Origin: Lysobacter sp. BMK333-48F3
GTDB lineage: Bacteria; Pseudomonadota; Gammaproteobacteria; Xanthomonadales; Xanthomonadaceae
Length of the DNA: 64,000 bases
Assembly: GCF_019733395.1 (NCBI RefSeq)
Contig: NZ_JAIHOO010000001.1
Location: 1,054,001-1,118,000 of the forward strand
Direction of reading: 5' to 3'
Numbering within the stretch: position 1 is the stretch's first letter; each line of letters starts with the position of its first letter. The translations under genes and the position numbers were made by a program. Positions 52,836 through 61,994 of this stretch are shown in pieces. The notes beneath the pieces are model-generated. The model ran no database searches, was not told the origin of the DNA, and saw only the letters and a list, made by a program, of their open reading frames with translations.

Positions 52836-53765
52836 TCAGGACGCCAGGCCACGCAGGTAGGACTGCGCGGCGCCGCGCGCGCTGGCGGCTTCCTCGGCGA
52901 CCCATTCGCGGAAGCGGGCGATCTTGGGCTGGTGCTGGCGCGCGGACGGACTGACGAACCAGAACGCTCGGCCGTCGCCGGCCGCGCGCTCGTGCGCCGG
53001 CACCAGCCGGCCGGCGTCGATTTCGTGGCGGAACAGGATCGGCGAACCGATCGCGATGCCCTGCCCGGCCACCGCAGCGGAGATGTCCAGGTACTCGGCC
53101 GGCAATTGCATCGCGAAGCTGCCCGCCGGCAGGTTGCGCTCGCAGCCCACCGCCGCGAACCACAGCGCCCACCAATCGCGCCGGCCGATCAGCGGCAGGT
53201 CGAGCGCCTGCGCGGGATCGGTCAGGCCGCGCGCCGCGTCGGCCAGCGCCGGCGCGCACAGCGGCACGAACACGCTCGGGAACAGGGCGGTGGCCTGCAA
53301 CCCGGGCCAGTCGCCATGGCCGTTGCGGATCGCCGCATCGAAGCGGCCGCCGGCCAGGTCTTCGGCCTCGACCGACAGGTCCAGCTCCAGTTGCAGTTCC
53401 GGATGGCGTTGGCGGAACCGGCCGAGCCGCGGCATCAGCCAACTCGTGCCCAGCGTCGGCAGGGTGGTCAGCGACAGATGCGCGCGGTCGGCGTCGGCGG
53501 CGCGGACGAAGCTGGCGCGCAAGGCGGCGAAGGCGCCGATCGCCTCGCGCGCGACGATTTCGCCGGGCACGGTCAGGCTGACCCGGTTGGCGCTGCGCAC
53601 GAACAAGGGCATGCCCAGCTGCGTCTCCAACCGGCGCACGTGGTAACTGACCGATGCGGCGGTGGTGTCCAACTCGTCGGCCGCCTTGGCGAAGCTGCCC
53701 AGCCGCGCCGCGGCCTCGAAGGCGCGGATCGCGGACAGGGACGGGAAGCGGCCGGTGCCGAGCAT
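52836..53765 (-). CDS. LysR-family regulator
   Basis: A 309-residue regulator with the N-terminal winged HTH (about 8-65, FPSLSAIRAFEAAARLGSFAKAADELDTTAASVSYHVRRLE) and the effector-binding domain (about 92-300, with HLSLTTLPTLGTSWLMPRLGRFRQRHPEL). It is divergent from the two-repeat exported protein gene with a 91-nt shared promoter region. This arrangement suggests it regulates that gene. Effector unknown. Confidence 0.9.
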   Translation of the reverse strand: MLGTGRFPSLSAIRAFEAAARLGSFAKAADELDTTAASVSYHVRRLETQLGMPLFVRSANRVSLTVPGEIVAREAIGAFAALRASFVRAADADRAHLSLTTLPTLGTSWLMPRLGRFRQRHPELQLELDLSVEAEDLAGGRFDAAIRNGHGDWPGLQATALFPSVFVPLCAPALADAARGLTDPAQALDLPLIGRRDWWALWFAAVGCERNLPAGSFAMQLPAEYLDISAAVAGQGIAIGSPILFRHEIDAGRLVPAHERAAGDGRAFWFVSPSARQHQPKIARFREWVAEEAASARGAAQSYLRGLAS

Positions 53766-53856
53766 AAGTGTGGCTTAGCCTGCGCAGCGGAAATTGCGTT
53801 GTCAACGCGGCGCCGCGCTGCCGATGATCGATGCATTCCCCGCCAGGACCCACGCC

Positions 53857-54942
53857 ATGCCCTTTCTGCGCACCCGCCGCACCTTGCTGGCCGCGCTCGC
53901 CAGCGCAGGCGCTGCCGCCGCCACCGGCCTGCCGCTGTTCGCCCGCACCGCCCACCCGGCGCGACCGGCCCGTGGCGGCGACCCGGCACAGGACTGGGCC
54001 TGGCTGACCGGCAACTGGGACGTGCGCCATCGCCGGCTCAAGGAGCGATTGACCGGCAGCCAGGACTGGGAGGAATTCGCCGGCACCAGCACGTTCCGGC
54101 CGATGCTGGACGGCCTGGCCAATATGGACGACAACATCGTCGGCCTGCCGTCCGGCAGCTACCGCGGCCTGACGCTGCGCGCCTTCGATCGCGCCAGCGG
54201 GCAGTGGTCGATCTGGTGGCTGGACGCGCGCCGTCCCGACCGCATCGACCCGCCGGTGCGCGGCGCATTCGATGGCGACGTCGGCACCTTCGTCGGCCGC
54301 GACACCCTGCGCGGCCGTCCGATCCTGATGCGCTTCCGCTGGCGCGACCTGCATGGCGCGCGGCCGTGGTGGGAACAGGCCTTCTCGCCGGACGATGGCG
54401 CCAATTGGGAGGTCAATTGGCGCAACTGGTTCACCCGCACCGCGGCCGAGCCCACCCCGCTGCCCAAGCTCGCCGGCGCGCCGAAGGATTTCGATTTCCT
54501 GATCGGGCGCTGGAAAGTCGCCCATCGCCGCTTGCGCCGGCGCCTGGCCGGCAGCGACGACTGGGACGAATTCGGCGGCCGCTTCGAGAACCTGCCGGTG
54601 CTCGGCGGCTACGGCAACATCGGCGACAACCTGATGGAGTTCCCTACCGGCACCGTGCGCGGCATCGGCCTGCGCGCCTACGATGCGCAGCGCCGGCGCT
54701 GGTCGAGCTGGTGGCTGGACGGCCGCGAACCGACCACGATCCAGCCGCCGGTACTCGGCGGCTTCAGCGACGGCGTCGGCACCTTCATCGGCGACGACAG
54801 CCTCGACGGCCGTCCGATCCGGACCCGGGTGATCTGGTCGCGCATCACCGCACGTTCGGCGCGCTGGGAACAGGCCTGTTCCGACGACGGCGGACGCAGT
54901 TGGGAAACCAACTGGATCAGCGATTTCGAACGCCTGGCCTGA
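53857..54942 (+). CDS. Exported protein with two tandem DUF1579-like repeats
   Basis: A 361-residue protein. The N-terminus (TRRTLLAALASAGAAAATG, about 6-24) looks like a signal peptide, possibly twin-arginine. The mature part has two repeats of about 150 residues. Both have GNWDVRHRRLKERL/GRWKVAHRRLRRRL, DNIVGLPSGSYRGLTLRAFD/DNLMEFPTGTVRGIGLRAYD, SIWWLDARR/SSWWLDGRE, GTFVGRD/GTFIGDD and WEQAFS/WEQACS. These match DUF1579-like lipocalin-fold domains. The fused pair suggests one domain has been duplicated. Function unknown; the divergent LysR probably regulates it. Confidence 0.8.
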   Translation: MPFLRTRRTLLAALASAGAAAATGLPLFARTAHPARPARGGDPAQDWAWLTGNWDVRHRRLKERLTGSQDWEEFAGTSTFRPMLDGLANMDDNIVGLPSGSYRGLTLRAFDRASGQWSIWWLDARRPDRIDPPVRGAFDGDVGTFVGRDTLRGRPILMRFRWRDLHGARPWWEQAFSPDDGANWEVNWRNWFTRTAAEPTPLPKLAGAPKDFDFLIGRWKVAHRRLRRRLAGSDDWDEFGGRFENLPVLGGYGNIGDNLMEFPTGTVRGIGLRAYDAQRRRWSSWWLDGREPTTIQPPVLGGFSDGVGTFIGDDSLDGRPIRTRVIWSRITARSARWEQACSDDGGRSWETNWISDFERLA

Positions 54943-55136
54943 GCGAACTCTTCGGCCGGCCCGTCGGTCGAGCGGCCTTGCCCCAGCCTAGCCCGCGTCG
55001 GGGCCACGGTACGCCGCACTCACCGGGGCATCGACGATTCGTGGCCGGGCCTGCGAGTCGGACGCATTGCGCCAGCGCGTACTCGTTGCCGCGTCCGTCC
55101 ATGAAGACCGCGACGAACGCGCTCGCCGCAGGCCGA

Positions 55137-57755
55137 TCAAGGCGCACCGAGCTCGCGCAGCAACTCGTGGACGCGCTCCAAGTCCTGCTCGACCTGGTCG
55201 ATGCCCTGCCAGGGATGCCGGCGCAGGCGCTTGACTCGCGCCACCGCCGAGACGATGTCGAAGGCGTGCCCGCTCTTGACCTTGCCCAGTTCCTCCCAGC
55301 GCAGCGGCATGGCCACCGGCGCGCCTTCGCGCGCGCGCAGCGAGAACGAGGCCACGCTGGTCGCGCCGCGGCCGTTGCGCAGGTAGTCGACGAAGATCCT
55401 CTTGTTGCGGAACTTCTTGCTCGAGGTGGCGACGTATTTCAGCGGCTCCATCGCCGCCAGGGTGTCGGCGAAGCCGTGCGCGAAGGGCTTGACCAGGCTC
55501 CAGTCGCAGCCCGGCCTGACCGGCACCACCACGTGCAGGCCCTTGCCGCCGGAGGTGCGCACGAACGACTGCAACTGCAACGATTGCAGCAGCTTGCGGA
55601 TCTGCCGCGCCGCATCGACCACCTCGCTCCAGGCCACGCCCGGCCCCGGGTCGAGATCGAACACGATCCGGTTGGCGCGATCGGGCCGCTCGGCGGTCGA
55701 GCCCCAGGGATGGAATTCGAGCGCGTTGAACTGAACCAGCTCCATCAGCCCGCGCGCGTCGCGCACCACCAGGTAGTCGGCGTGGTTGCCGGCTTCTTCC
55801 TTGAGCTTGACCCGGTCGACGCGCTCCAGTCCGGCGGTGTGGTGCTTCTGGAAAAAACACGGCCGGCCTACGCCCTGGGTGCAACGGACGATCGACAGCG
55901 GCCGGTCGACGATCTCCGGCAACAGCCAGTCCATCATCGCCAGGTAGTAGTCGGCGACGTCCTGCTTGGTCGCGCCGATATCGGCATACACCACCCGGCT
56001 CGGGCTGGACACCTGGAAGCCGGACAGATCCTCGTCGCCCGGCGGCGGCCTGCGCGCCGGGGTGACTGCGTACGTGGATTTGGACTTGGATTTTGACTTG
56101 GACTTGGATTTTGACTTCGGGGCCGACGCCCTGGCCGCGGATGCGCGCTTGCCCGATGCCGTCGCTCGGTCCGAGTCGAGCAGATCGGCCGGCGCCTTGT
56201 CCGGCCGCACGGCCTTCAACGAGGGTTGCCGCAGCAGCCCGTGCGAGCCCAGGCCGCGGTAGAACACCTCGACCACCGCGGCCGGTTCGAACCAGCGCGC
56301 GCTGCGCAGGTCGGTGTCGTGCGGCGGCATCTGCACGGTCGGCGCCTTGCGCCCCGCCTGCAGGCGCGCCGAGACCTGGGCGATCAATTCGTCGGAGAAG
56401 CCCGAACCGACCTTGCCGGCGTAGATCCAACCGTGCTCGCGGTGCGGACGCGCCAGCAACAGCGAGCCGAAGCCCTGGCGCGAGCCTTTCGGTGCGGTGT
56501 AGCCGACCACCGCGAACTCGTCGCTGGCCAGGCTCTTGGTCTTGCGCCAATCGTCGCTGCGCCCGGCGCTGTAGGGCCGGTCGGCGCGCTTGGAGATCAC
56601 GCCCTCGAAATCGCGCGCGACCGCCAGCCGGTAGGCTTCGTCGCCATCGCCCTGGATGTGCGAGCTGTAGCGCAGATGGCCGTGCGCGCCTTCCAGGAGG
56701 CGTTCCAGCAAGCGCTTGCGCTCGATCAGCGGCGCGCCGGTCAGGTCCCAGCCGTCCAGATGCAGCAGATCGAACAGCACCAGCGACAAGGCACCCTGCT
56801 TCTCGCCCGACAAGGTCGCCTGGAGCAGGTTGAAATCGGTCTTGGCGCCGCCGCCGGCGATCAGCTCGCCGTCCAGCGCGGCGGACTTCAAGTCCAGCGC
56901 GGCGACGGCCGCGGCGATCTCCGGGAGCTTGTCGGTCCACTCCAGCGCGTTGCGCGACCACAGCCGCACCTTGCCCTTGGCCACCGCGGCGCCGATCCGG
57001 TAGCCGTCCCACTTCAGCTCGTGCAGCCATTGCTCGCCGCGCGGCGGTTCCCGGCCCAGCGTGGCCAATTGCAATGCGAAGGCTTCGCCGCTCAAGCTCG
57101 CCGCCTGGGCGCCCGGCAGTTTCTTCGCTTGCCCGGCCCAGCCGCGCCGCGCCGCCTTCGCCGCCGGCACTTCGCTCAGCCGCCGCTTGCGCGGTTTGCC
57201 GGCGCCGGAGCGCTTGAGGTCCGCGGCCGGCGGCGGGGTCACGTCGGCAAGCAGGTCGTCGGCCTCGACCTCGCCGGCGTACTCGTCCTGGTCCTTGAAC
57301 AGCAGCCACTGCGGCTGCCGCGCCGCCTTGCCCGAACGCACCAGGTGCCAACCGCCCTTGAGCTTGCGCCCGAACAACTCGAAACGCAGATGGCCCTTGG
57401 CCAATTGCGCCTCCGGGTCGCCGTCGCTGGACCAGACCCCCGCATCGAACTGGGCGACGTGTCCGCCGCCGTAGTGCCCCTGCGGGATATGGCCTTCGAA
57501 CTCGGCGTAATCGACCGGATGGTCTTCGACCTCGACCGCCATGCGCTTGACCGCTGGATCGTAGGACGGCCCCTTCGGCACCGCCCAGCTCTTGAGCGCA
57601 TCGCCGATCTGCAGGCGGAAGTCGTAATGGCGGCGGCTGGCGTGGTGCAACTGGACGACGAAGATCGCGCGCTTGCCCTTGGGCAGGCGCTTGCCCGGCT
57701 CCGGCTCGCGGGTGCCGGCGAAGTCTCGCTTGCGGCGGTACTCGACCAGGCTCAT
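55137..57755 (-). CDS. ligD: ATP-dependent DNA ligase D (PE-LIG-POL)
   Basis: An 872-residue multidomain repair ligase. Domains in order: phosphoesterase (about 25-150, LHHASRRHYDFRLQIG and the HYGGG stretch), ATP-dependent ligase (about 240-530, with nucleotidyl Lys248 in ELKWDGYR and later EGVISKR, WRKTKS), and primase-polymerase (about 580-872, with GVGRPCFFQKHH, FDLDPG and RTSGGKGLHVVVP). A seven-fold SK repeat links ligase and polymerase. This is the Pseudomonas-type PE-LIG-POL order. With Ku it would join broken DNA ends (NHEJ). No ku gene is in the window. The ATG at 57755 was chosen as MSLVEYRRKRDF fits the family start. Confidence 0.94.
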   Translation of the reverse strand: MSLVEYRRKRDFAGTREPEPGKRLPKGKRAIFVVQLHHASRRHYDFRLQIGDALKSWAVPKGPSYDPAVKRMAVEVEDHPVDYAEFEGHIPQGHYGGGHVAQFDAGVWSSDGDPEAQLAKGHLRFELFGRKLKGGWHLVRSGKAARQPQWLLFKDQDEYAGEVEADDLLADVTPPPAADLKRSGAGKPRKRRLSEVPAAKAARRGWAGQAKKLPGAQAASLSGEAFALQLATLGREPPRGEQWLHELKWDGYRIGAAVAKGKVRLWSRNALEWTDKLPEIAAAVAALDLKSAALDGELIAGGGAKTDFNLLQATLSGEKQGALSLVLFDLLHLDGWDLTGAPLIERKRLLERLLEGAHGHLRYSSHIQGDGDEAYRLAVARDFEGVISKRADRPYSAGRSDDWRKTKSLASDEFAVVGYTAPKGSRQGFGSLLLARPHREHGWIYAGKVGSGFSDELIAQVSARLQAGRKAPTVQMPPHDTDLRSARWFEPAAVVEVFYRGLGSHGLLRQPSLKAVRPDKAPADLLDSDRATASGKRASAARASAPKSKSKSKSKSKSKSTYAVTPARRPPPGDEDLSGFQVSSPSRVVYADIGATKQDVADYYLAMMDWLLPEIVDRPLSIVRCTQGVGRPCFFQKHHTAGLERVDRVKLKEEAGNHADYLVVRDARGLMELVQFNALEFHPWGSTAERPDRANRIVFDLDPGPGVAWSEVVDAARQIRKLLQSLQLQSFVRTSGGKGLHVVVPVRPGCDWSLVKPFAHGFADTLAAMEPLKYVATSSKKFRNKRIFVDYLRNGRGATSVASFSLRAREGAPVAMPLRWEELGKVKSGHAFDIVSAVARVKRLRRHPWQGIDQVEQDLERVHELLRELGAP
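56076..56117 (-). repeat. SK7 dipeptide repeat in the LigD linker
   Basis: Fourteen codons encode alternating Ser-Lys in the linker between ligase and polymerase domains (residues 547-560). On the plus strand the 18-mer GGACTTGGATTTTGACTT is exactly repeated in tandem at 56082-56099 and 56100-56117, so the tract can change length by slippage. Confidence 0.85.
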
Positions 57756-58174
57756 CGCCGGCGCGCCCGGGCGCTGCCGGACACTGCGGCCCCGCGGTTC
57801 GCGCGGGCGCTGGGGGGACGCTGCAAATGCGGGGCGGCCATGGCGCGCTCCTCGCCGCCGAACGGGTCGCTGCCACGCTGGCGGGACCGGCGTTAGCCAG
57901 GCGCGAAGGCCGCACGCCGGCCTAAGCGGCGTGGACTGTGGGCCAGTGCCCGGCTTTGCGCTGAACGGTTCACGGATCTGCAGTTTTTTCACTCCTGCCG
58001 GCCAGACCGGGGACCGCAACGCCATCTCGGCCGCAGCTCGCGCCACGGCACGGTACTTGCGTGCTCGTCCAGCGAGGCGTGCGCCTGGACCTCCGGCCGG
58101 GCGCGCGAACCGGTGGACGGACACGGCGTTTCGCGGCAGGCTGATTTCCCCCTGGCGACAGCGCCGAGCGAGCC
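57756..58174. other. Divergent intergenic region between ligD and the hybrid kinase gene
   Basis: About 420 bases with no convincing gene. It contains promoters for both divergent genes. Apart from a T run near 57985, I see no clear operator or repeat. Confidence 0.5.
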
Positions 58175-59674
58175 ATGACCTCTTTGGACATCCCCGCGCC
58201 CGCCACTGAGGCCGCCATGCTGCTGCACCAGCCCCGCCAGCTCGAACTGCTCATCGCCGGGGTCGTGGACTACGCGATCTACATGCTCGATCCGAGCGGC
58301 CGGATCGCCAGTTGGAATCCCGGCGGCGTGCGCATCAAGGGCTATCAGTCCGAGGAGGTCATCGGCCGTCACTTCTCGATGTTCTACACGCCGCAGGACA
58401 ACGCCGCCGGCGTGCCGGAAGCCGCCTTGGCACAGGCGCGCGACACCGGCCGGTTCGAGGCCGAAGGCTGGCGCGTGCGCAAGGACGGCACCCGGTTCTG
58501 GGCGCATGTGGTGATCGACGCGATCCGCGAGAACGGCGAGCTGATCGGTTTCGCCAAGGTCACCCGCGACATCACCGAACGCAAGCAGGCCGAACGCGAG
58601 CTCGAAGAGGCGCGCTCGGCGCTGCTGCAATCGCAGAAACTCGAGGCGGTCGGCCAGCTGACCTACGGCCTGGCGCACGACTTCAACAATCTGCTCACCG
58701 TCGCGCTCAACAGTCTGGAGCGGATGAAGAACGTGCGCGGCGACGCGGAGAAGTTCGACCGCGCCGCCGGCACCGCACGGCGCGCGCTCGACCGCGGCAC
58801 TCGCCTGACCAAGCAACTGTTGGCGTTTTCGCGCGGCCAGACCCTGCGGCCGAAGGCGGTCGACGTGAACGCCCTGCTCCGCGACGCCGAAGTGCTGCTG
58901 GCGCGGGTCTGCGACGAACGCATCCAACTGCTGTTCGAATTGCACAGCCCCCAGGCCACGATCCAGGTCGACCCGAGCCAGTTGGAGGCGGCGCTGCTGA
59001 ATCTGGTCATCAACGCCCGCGACGCGATCGGTGAAGGCGGCAGTATCCGCATCGGCACCCGCACCGCCGGCGACGCGCTGATCGTATCGGTCGCCGACGA
59101 CGGGCACGGCATGCCGGCCGAAGTGGCCAAGCGCGCCACCGAACCGTTCTTCACCACCAAAGAAATCGGCCGCGGCAGCGGGCTGGGACTGAGCCAGGTG
59201 TACGGCTTCGTCCGCCAGTCCGGCGGCACCTTCGAGCTGCAGTCCGCGCCCGGCAACGGCACCACGGTGCTGATGCATTTCCCCTTGACCGCCAGCGCCG
59301 CGCCCGAAGACCGCATCTCGGTGCTGCTGGTCGACGACGACGAAAACATCCTCGACGTGGTCCAGGACAGCCTGGCCGACGCCGGCTATGCGGTCACGGT
59401 AGCCAAGAGCGGAAAACAGGCGTTGGAGATCCTCGATACCGACGCCCAGATCGACATCGTTTTCAGCGACGTGTCCATGCCCGGCGGCGTCTCCGGCATC
59501 GACCTGGCGAGCCGGCTGCTGGAACTGCGTCCGCAGGTGAGGGTGATCCTGACCTCCGGCTACTCGCCGAACTGGCTGCCGGAAATGCCGCCGAACTGCG
59601 AGTTCATGCCCAAGCCCTACGAGTTGTCGGACCTGGACCGGAAACTGAAGCGGCTGCGTCGGCGACGCGCCTGA
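58175..59674 (+). CDS. Hybrid histidine kinase (PAS-HisKA-HATPase-REC)
   Basis: A 499-residue cytoplasmic sensor. PAS domain at about 25-140 (YAIYMLDPSGRIASWNPGGVRIKGYQSEEVIG). HisKA with the phosphorylated His168 in GLAHDFNNLL, the HATPase with N, G1 and G2 boxes (NLVINARDAI, DDGHGMP, GRGSGLGLS) and a C-terminal receiver (about 381-495, VLLVDDDENI) with phosphoacceptor Asp432 in VFSDVSMPGG. There is no membrane helix, so it senses an internal signal via PAS. No separate response regulator or output gene adjoins it. The receiver may pass or quench the phosphate. Divergent from ligD. Confidence 0.92.
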   Translation: MTSLDIPAPATEAAMLLHQPRQLELLIAGVVDYAIYMLDPSGRIASWNPGGVRIKGYQSEEVIGRHFSMFYTPQDNAAGVPEAALAQARDTGRFEAEGWRVRKDGTRFWAHVVIDAIRENGELIGFAKVTRDITERKQAERELEEARSALLQSQKLEAVGQLTYGLAHDFNNLLTVALNSLERMKNVRGDAEKFDRAAGTARRALDRGTRLTKQLLAFSRGQTLRPKAVDVNALLRDAEVLLARVCDERIQLLFELHSPQATIQVDPSQLEAALLNLVINARDAIGEGGSIRIGTRTAGDALIVSVADDGHGMPAEVAKRATEPFFTTKEIGRGSGLGLSQVYGFVRQSGGTFELQSAPGNGTTVLMHFPLTASAAPEDRISVLLVDDDENILDVVQDSLADAGYAVTVAKSGKQALEILDTDAQIDIVFSDVSMPGGVSGIDLASRLLELRPQVRVILTSGYSPNWLPEMPPNCEFMPKPYELSDLDRKLKRLRRRRA

Positions 59675-59814
59675 GGCGGTCGATCGGACTGGGCGCATAC
59701 CTCGCCACCAGCAGCGCCGGCCGCCGCACATGCAGGGGCGTGCGGGGATCGCGGGCGGCGAAGCAGCGCGAGCTACCGACCTGCATGGGTAGGCGCAAGC
59801 AGCCGCCCGGCCCC

Positions 59815-60222
59815 TCAACCGCCGCTTTCGAACAGCCCCAGGAAAGCCCCGAAGGCGTCCATGACCCACATGCAGGCGAAGTTGTCGGCCAGGCCGAACC
59901 AGTTGCAGCCGACCCAGCCGAACGGAACGCACAGGACCGCGACGATAGCCAGACTGGCGATCGCCGCCGCGACCCGCTTTCGCGCCGCCTGCACCAGCAG
60001 ATCGACGCCGAAGCCGAGCATCAGCAGCACGCAGATCATTCCCAGCAGCAGGGCGATGCCCAGGCCGGTATCGCCGCGGTGCTGCTGAGCCTGGGCATGC
60101 TCGAACGCGCTCAAGGCGTAGAAGTACAGGCCGACGAACGGGGCGACGGCAAGGCCGATGCGCAGCGCCACGGCCATCAGCGATCGGCGGAATCTTGCGG
60201 CGCGCGTAACGACGGCATTCAT
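59815..60222 (-). CDS. Small membrane protein
   Basis: A 135-residue membrane protein with three or four helices (about 18-38, 53-75, 86-108, 112-130). A QAQQHRGDTGLG loop follows the first helix and GCNWFGLADNFACMWVMDAFG lies near the end. No family is recognised. It is divergent from the four-helix protein gene at 60523. Confidence 0.65.
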   Translation of the reverse strand: MNAVVTRAARFRRSLMAVALRIGLAVAPFVGLYFYALSAFEHAQAQQHRGDTGLGIALLLGMICVLLMLGFGVDLLVQAARKRVAAAIASLAIVAVLCVPFGWVGCNWFGLADNFACMWVMDAFGAFLGLFESGG

Positions 60223-60522
60223 GACGGTCCTTGTGGATTCGGCCGCGCGGCGAATCGCGCGACGGGCGATAGGCCTCGTGCCTGCGGTTCGTGCCGGCGT
60301 GCGACCTTATCAGATCGTGGCTGCTCCAAAGCGGCGCAACCTGCCGTCCGGCGCATCGCCCCGGACCTATCGGCCGCGCCGCGATCGTGCTGTCCGCCAC
60401 GCGGATAGTCCCGTTCGCCCCAGACGGATTGATCGCCCGCGCCGGCTCGCCTAGGCTCGATCCGACGACCACCGCGATCCATCGCCGGGTCGCCGCCAAC
60501 CGACGCAGCCAAGGACGCCGCC
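60223..60522. other. Divergent intergenic region between two membrane protein genes
   Basis: About 300 bases with no gene and no clear operator. Promoters for both neighbours must lie here. Confidence 0.45.
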
Positions 60523-60903
60523 ATGCGCCCACGCAAACCCACTCAGATACGCATCGCGGTCGGCTTGTTCTACCTGGCGCTGCTGCTGTCGCTGGCGAAA
60601 CCCTTCATCGAACCCTGGGCCTGGCTGCGCCCGCCGATGATCGTGATCGTCGGCTCCGCCGTCGCCGCCTTGCTGACCGTGTTCCTGATCGAGTTCGTCT
60701 CCATCGGCCGCAACTGGGCCCGCATCACCTACCTGGTCCTGACCCTGCTGTCGCTGCCGATCACCGCCCTGGCGCTGAAAGCCGAACTGTCGGCCCCGCA
60801 CCTCGGCACGGCCTCGATCGCGGTGCAGTTGCTCGCCCACGCCATCGGCCTGTGCCTGCTGTTCACCGCGCCGGGCAAGGCCTGGTTCGCGCCGCGCGGC
60901 TGA
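60523..60903 (+). CDS. Four-helix small membrane protein
   Basis: A 126-residue protein with four helices (about 10-25, 38-60, 66-86, 97-116). RKPTQIRIAVGLFYLALLLSL starts it, and LIEFVSIGRNWARITYLVLTLLS lies in the middle. It resembles small DUF-type membrane proteins but I cannot name a family. It converges with the secreted protein gene at 60944. Confidence 0.7.
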   Translation: MRPRKPTQIRIAVGLFYLALLLSLAKPFIEPWAWLRPPMIVIVGSAVAALLTVFLIEFVSIGRNWARITYLVLTLLSLPITALALKAELSAPHLGTASIAVQLLAHAIGLCLLFTAPGKAWFAPRG

Positions 60904-60943
60904 GCCGCGTCGCGCTAGACCGAAGCCATCGATCCGGCCGGCC

Positions 60944-61519
60944 TCATCCAGCGGCGCCGACGAGCTCGGGACAGGAATCGTCGGAAGCGACGCAAATCGA
61001 CACCGGCTCGCCTTGCACGCCCGAGCGCGACACGGGAACCAGTTCCAGTCGCCAGCGCACATGCCCGTCGGCGTCCGCGGCGATGCCCGTCCAAGGCCAG
61101 GCGACGGTGATCTTGCCCTGGTAGTCCCTGATCGCCGCCAGCGGATACTCGGGAAACAGGCCGGGGTCGTTGACCCCGGACTTCGCCCGCACCAGCAGCC
61201 CGTAGCGCTCGATGTTCCAAGACCTGGGAAGCTCGATGTTGAGGAAACCGACTCCGCCGCAAGTTCCTTCGTCGTCGGAAATCCAAGGGGCGAAATTTAC
61301 CGCCAGCAGCTTGAGCGGCGGCGGCTTTCGCTCATCGGTCGGAGCGGCTTGCAGATGGAACTCCTGCGAGCGGATCGGGCTGCATGCGAGTGCCGGCGGG
61401 GCAACCACAGCCAGCGCAACCACAGCCAGCGCCAGCGCGGCCGCCCACCGGGCGTTCACGCGTCGGCCCGCACGCGCGGCCTGGGGTCCGGACACCGTAC
61501 TTGCGCTGTGGTCGCTCAT
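60944..61519 (-). CDS. Secreted protein of unknown function
   Basis: A 191-residue exported protein. A hydrophobic segment (about 24-45, ALALAVVALAVVAPPALA) and four cysteines in the mature part (CSP, CGG, CVA, CPE) suggest a disulfide-bonded periplasmic or secreted protein. The start overlaps the stop of the thioesterase gene (ATGA), so the two are coupled. No family is recognised. Confidence 0.65.
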   Translation of the reverse strand: MSDHSASTVSGPQAARAGRRVNARWAAALALAVVALAVVAPPALACSPIRSQEFHLQAAPTDERKPPPLKLLAVNFAPWISDDEGTCGGVGFLNIELPRSWNIERYGLLVRAKSGVNDPGLFPEYPLAAIRDYQGKITVAWPWTGIAADADGHVRWRLELVPVSRSGVQGEPVSICVASDDSCPELVGAAG

Positions 61520-61929
61520 TCGGCGGCCCCTGCTTCGAGTGCGGCTTTCAATTCGGCCGGCAGCGCCACGGGCCGTCGGGTCTCGGGCGATACGGCCACT
61601 TGGCTGAGCGAGCCGCGGAACGTGGCCTGGCCCTCGGCGTTGCGGGCCAGCATCGACAACGCGAACGAATGCTCGCCGATCTTCTCGACCGCGACCTCGA
61701 TCTCGATGGTCTCGTCCCAGGTCATGGGATGCAGGAACTCGATCGACAACGCCCGCGCGGGCGGCAGGACGCCCATGGCGAAGATCCGCCGCTCGGCGGG
61801 GCCGGCCAGCGCATGCGACAGGAAGGCCAGCCCCGCCTCGACCACGAAATGGGCGATGCGCGGCGTGTAGACCACGCCGCCCGGGTCGCAGTCGCCGAAC
61901 TGGATGACTCGGGAGATCCGAAACGGCAT
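61516..61929 (-). CDS. 4HBT-type acyl-CoA thioesterase (YbgC-like)
   Basis: A 137-residue hotdog-fold thioesterase. The N-terminal VIQFGDCDPGGVVYTPRIAHFV contains the catalytic Asp in the DCDPxGVVY motif (about 13-21), and FLHPMTWDETIEIEVAVEKIGEHSFAL is the central strand region. It should hydrolyse an acyl-CoA thioester; the chain is unknown. Its 3' end overlaps the secreted protein gene by 4 nt. Confidence 0.88.
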   Translation of the reverse strand: MPFRISRVIQFGDCDPGGVVYTPRIAHFVVEAGLAFLSHALAGPAERRIFAMGVLPPARALSIEFLHPMTWDETIEIEVAVEKIGEHSFALSMLARNAEGQATFRGSLSQVAVSPETRRPVALPAELKAALEAGAAE

Positions 61930-61994
61930 GGCCCGCTCCGCGCTAGGGTGGAGCGAGCATACGCCGGCCGGCGATGGTCCGGCGGAGATCCGGA

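Noticed and set aside
59729..59787. Inverted CATGCAGG/CCTGCATG arms after the hybrid kinase gene
   Set aside because: The arms are only 8 bp with a 43-nt loop; this is expected often by chance in this sequence.
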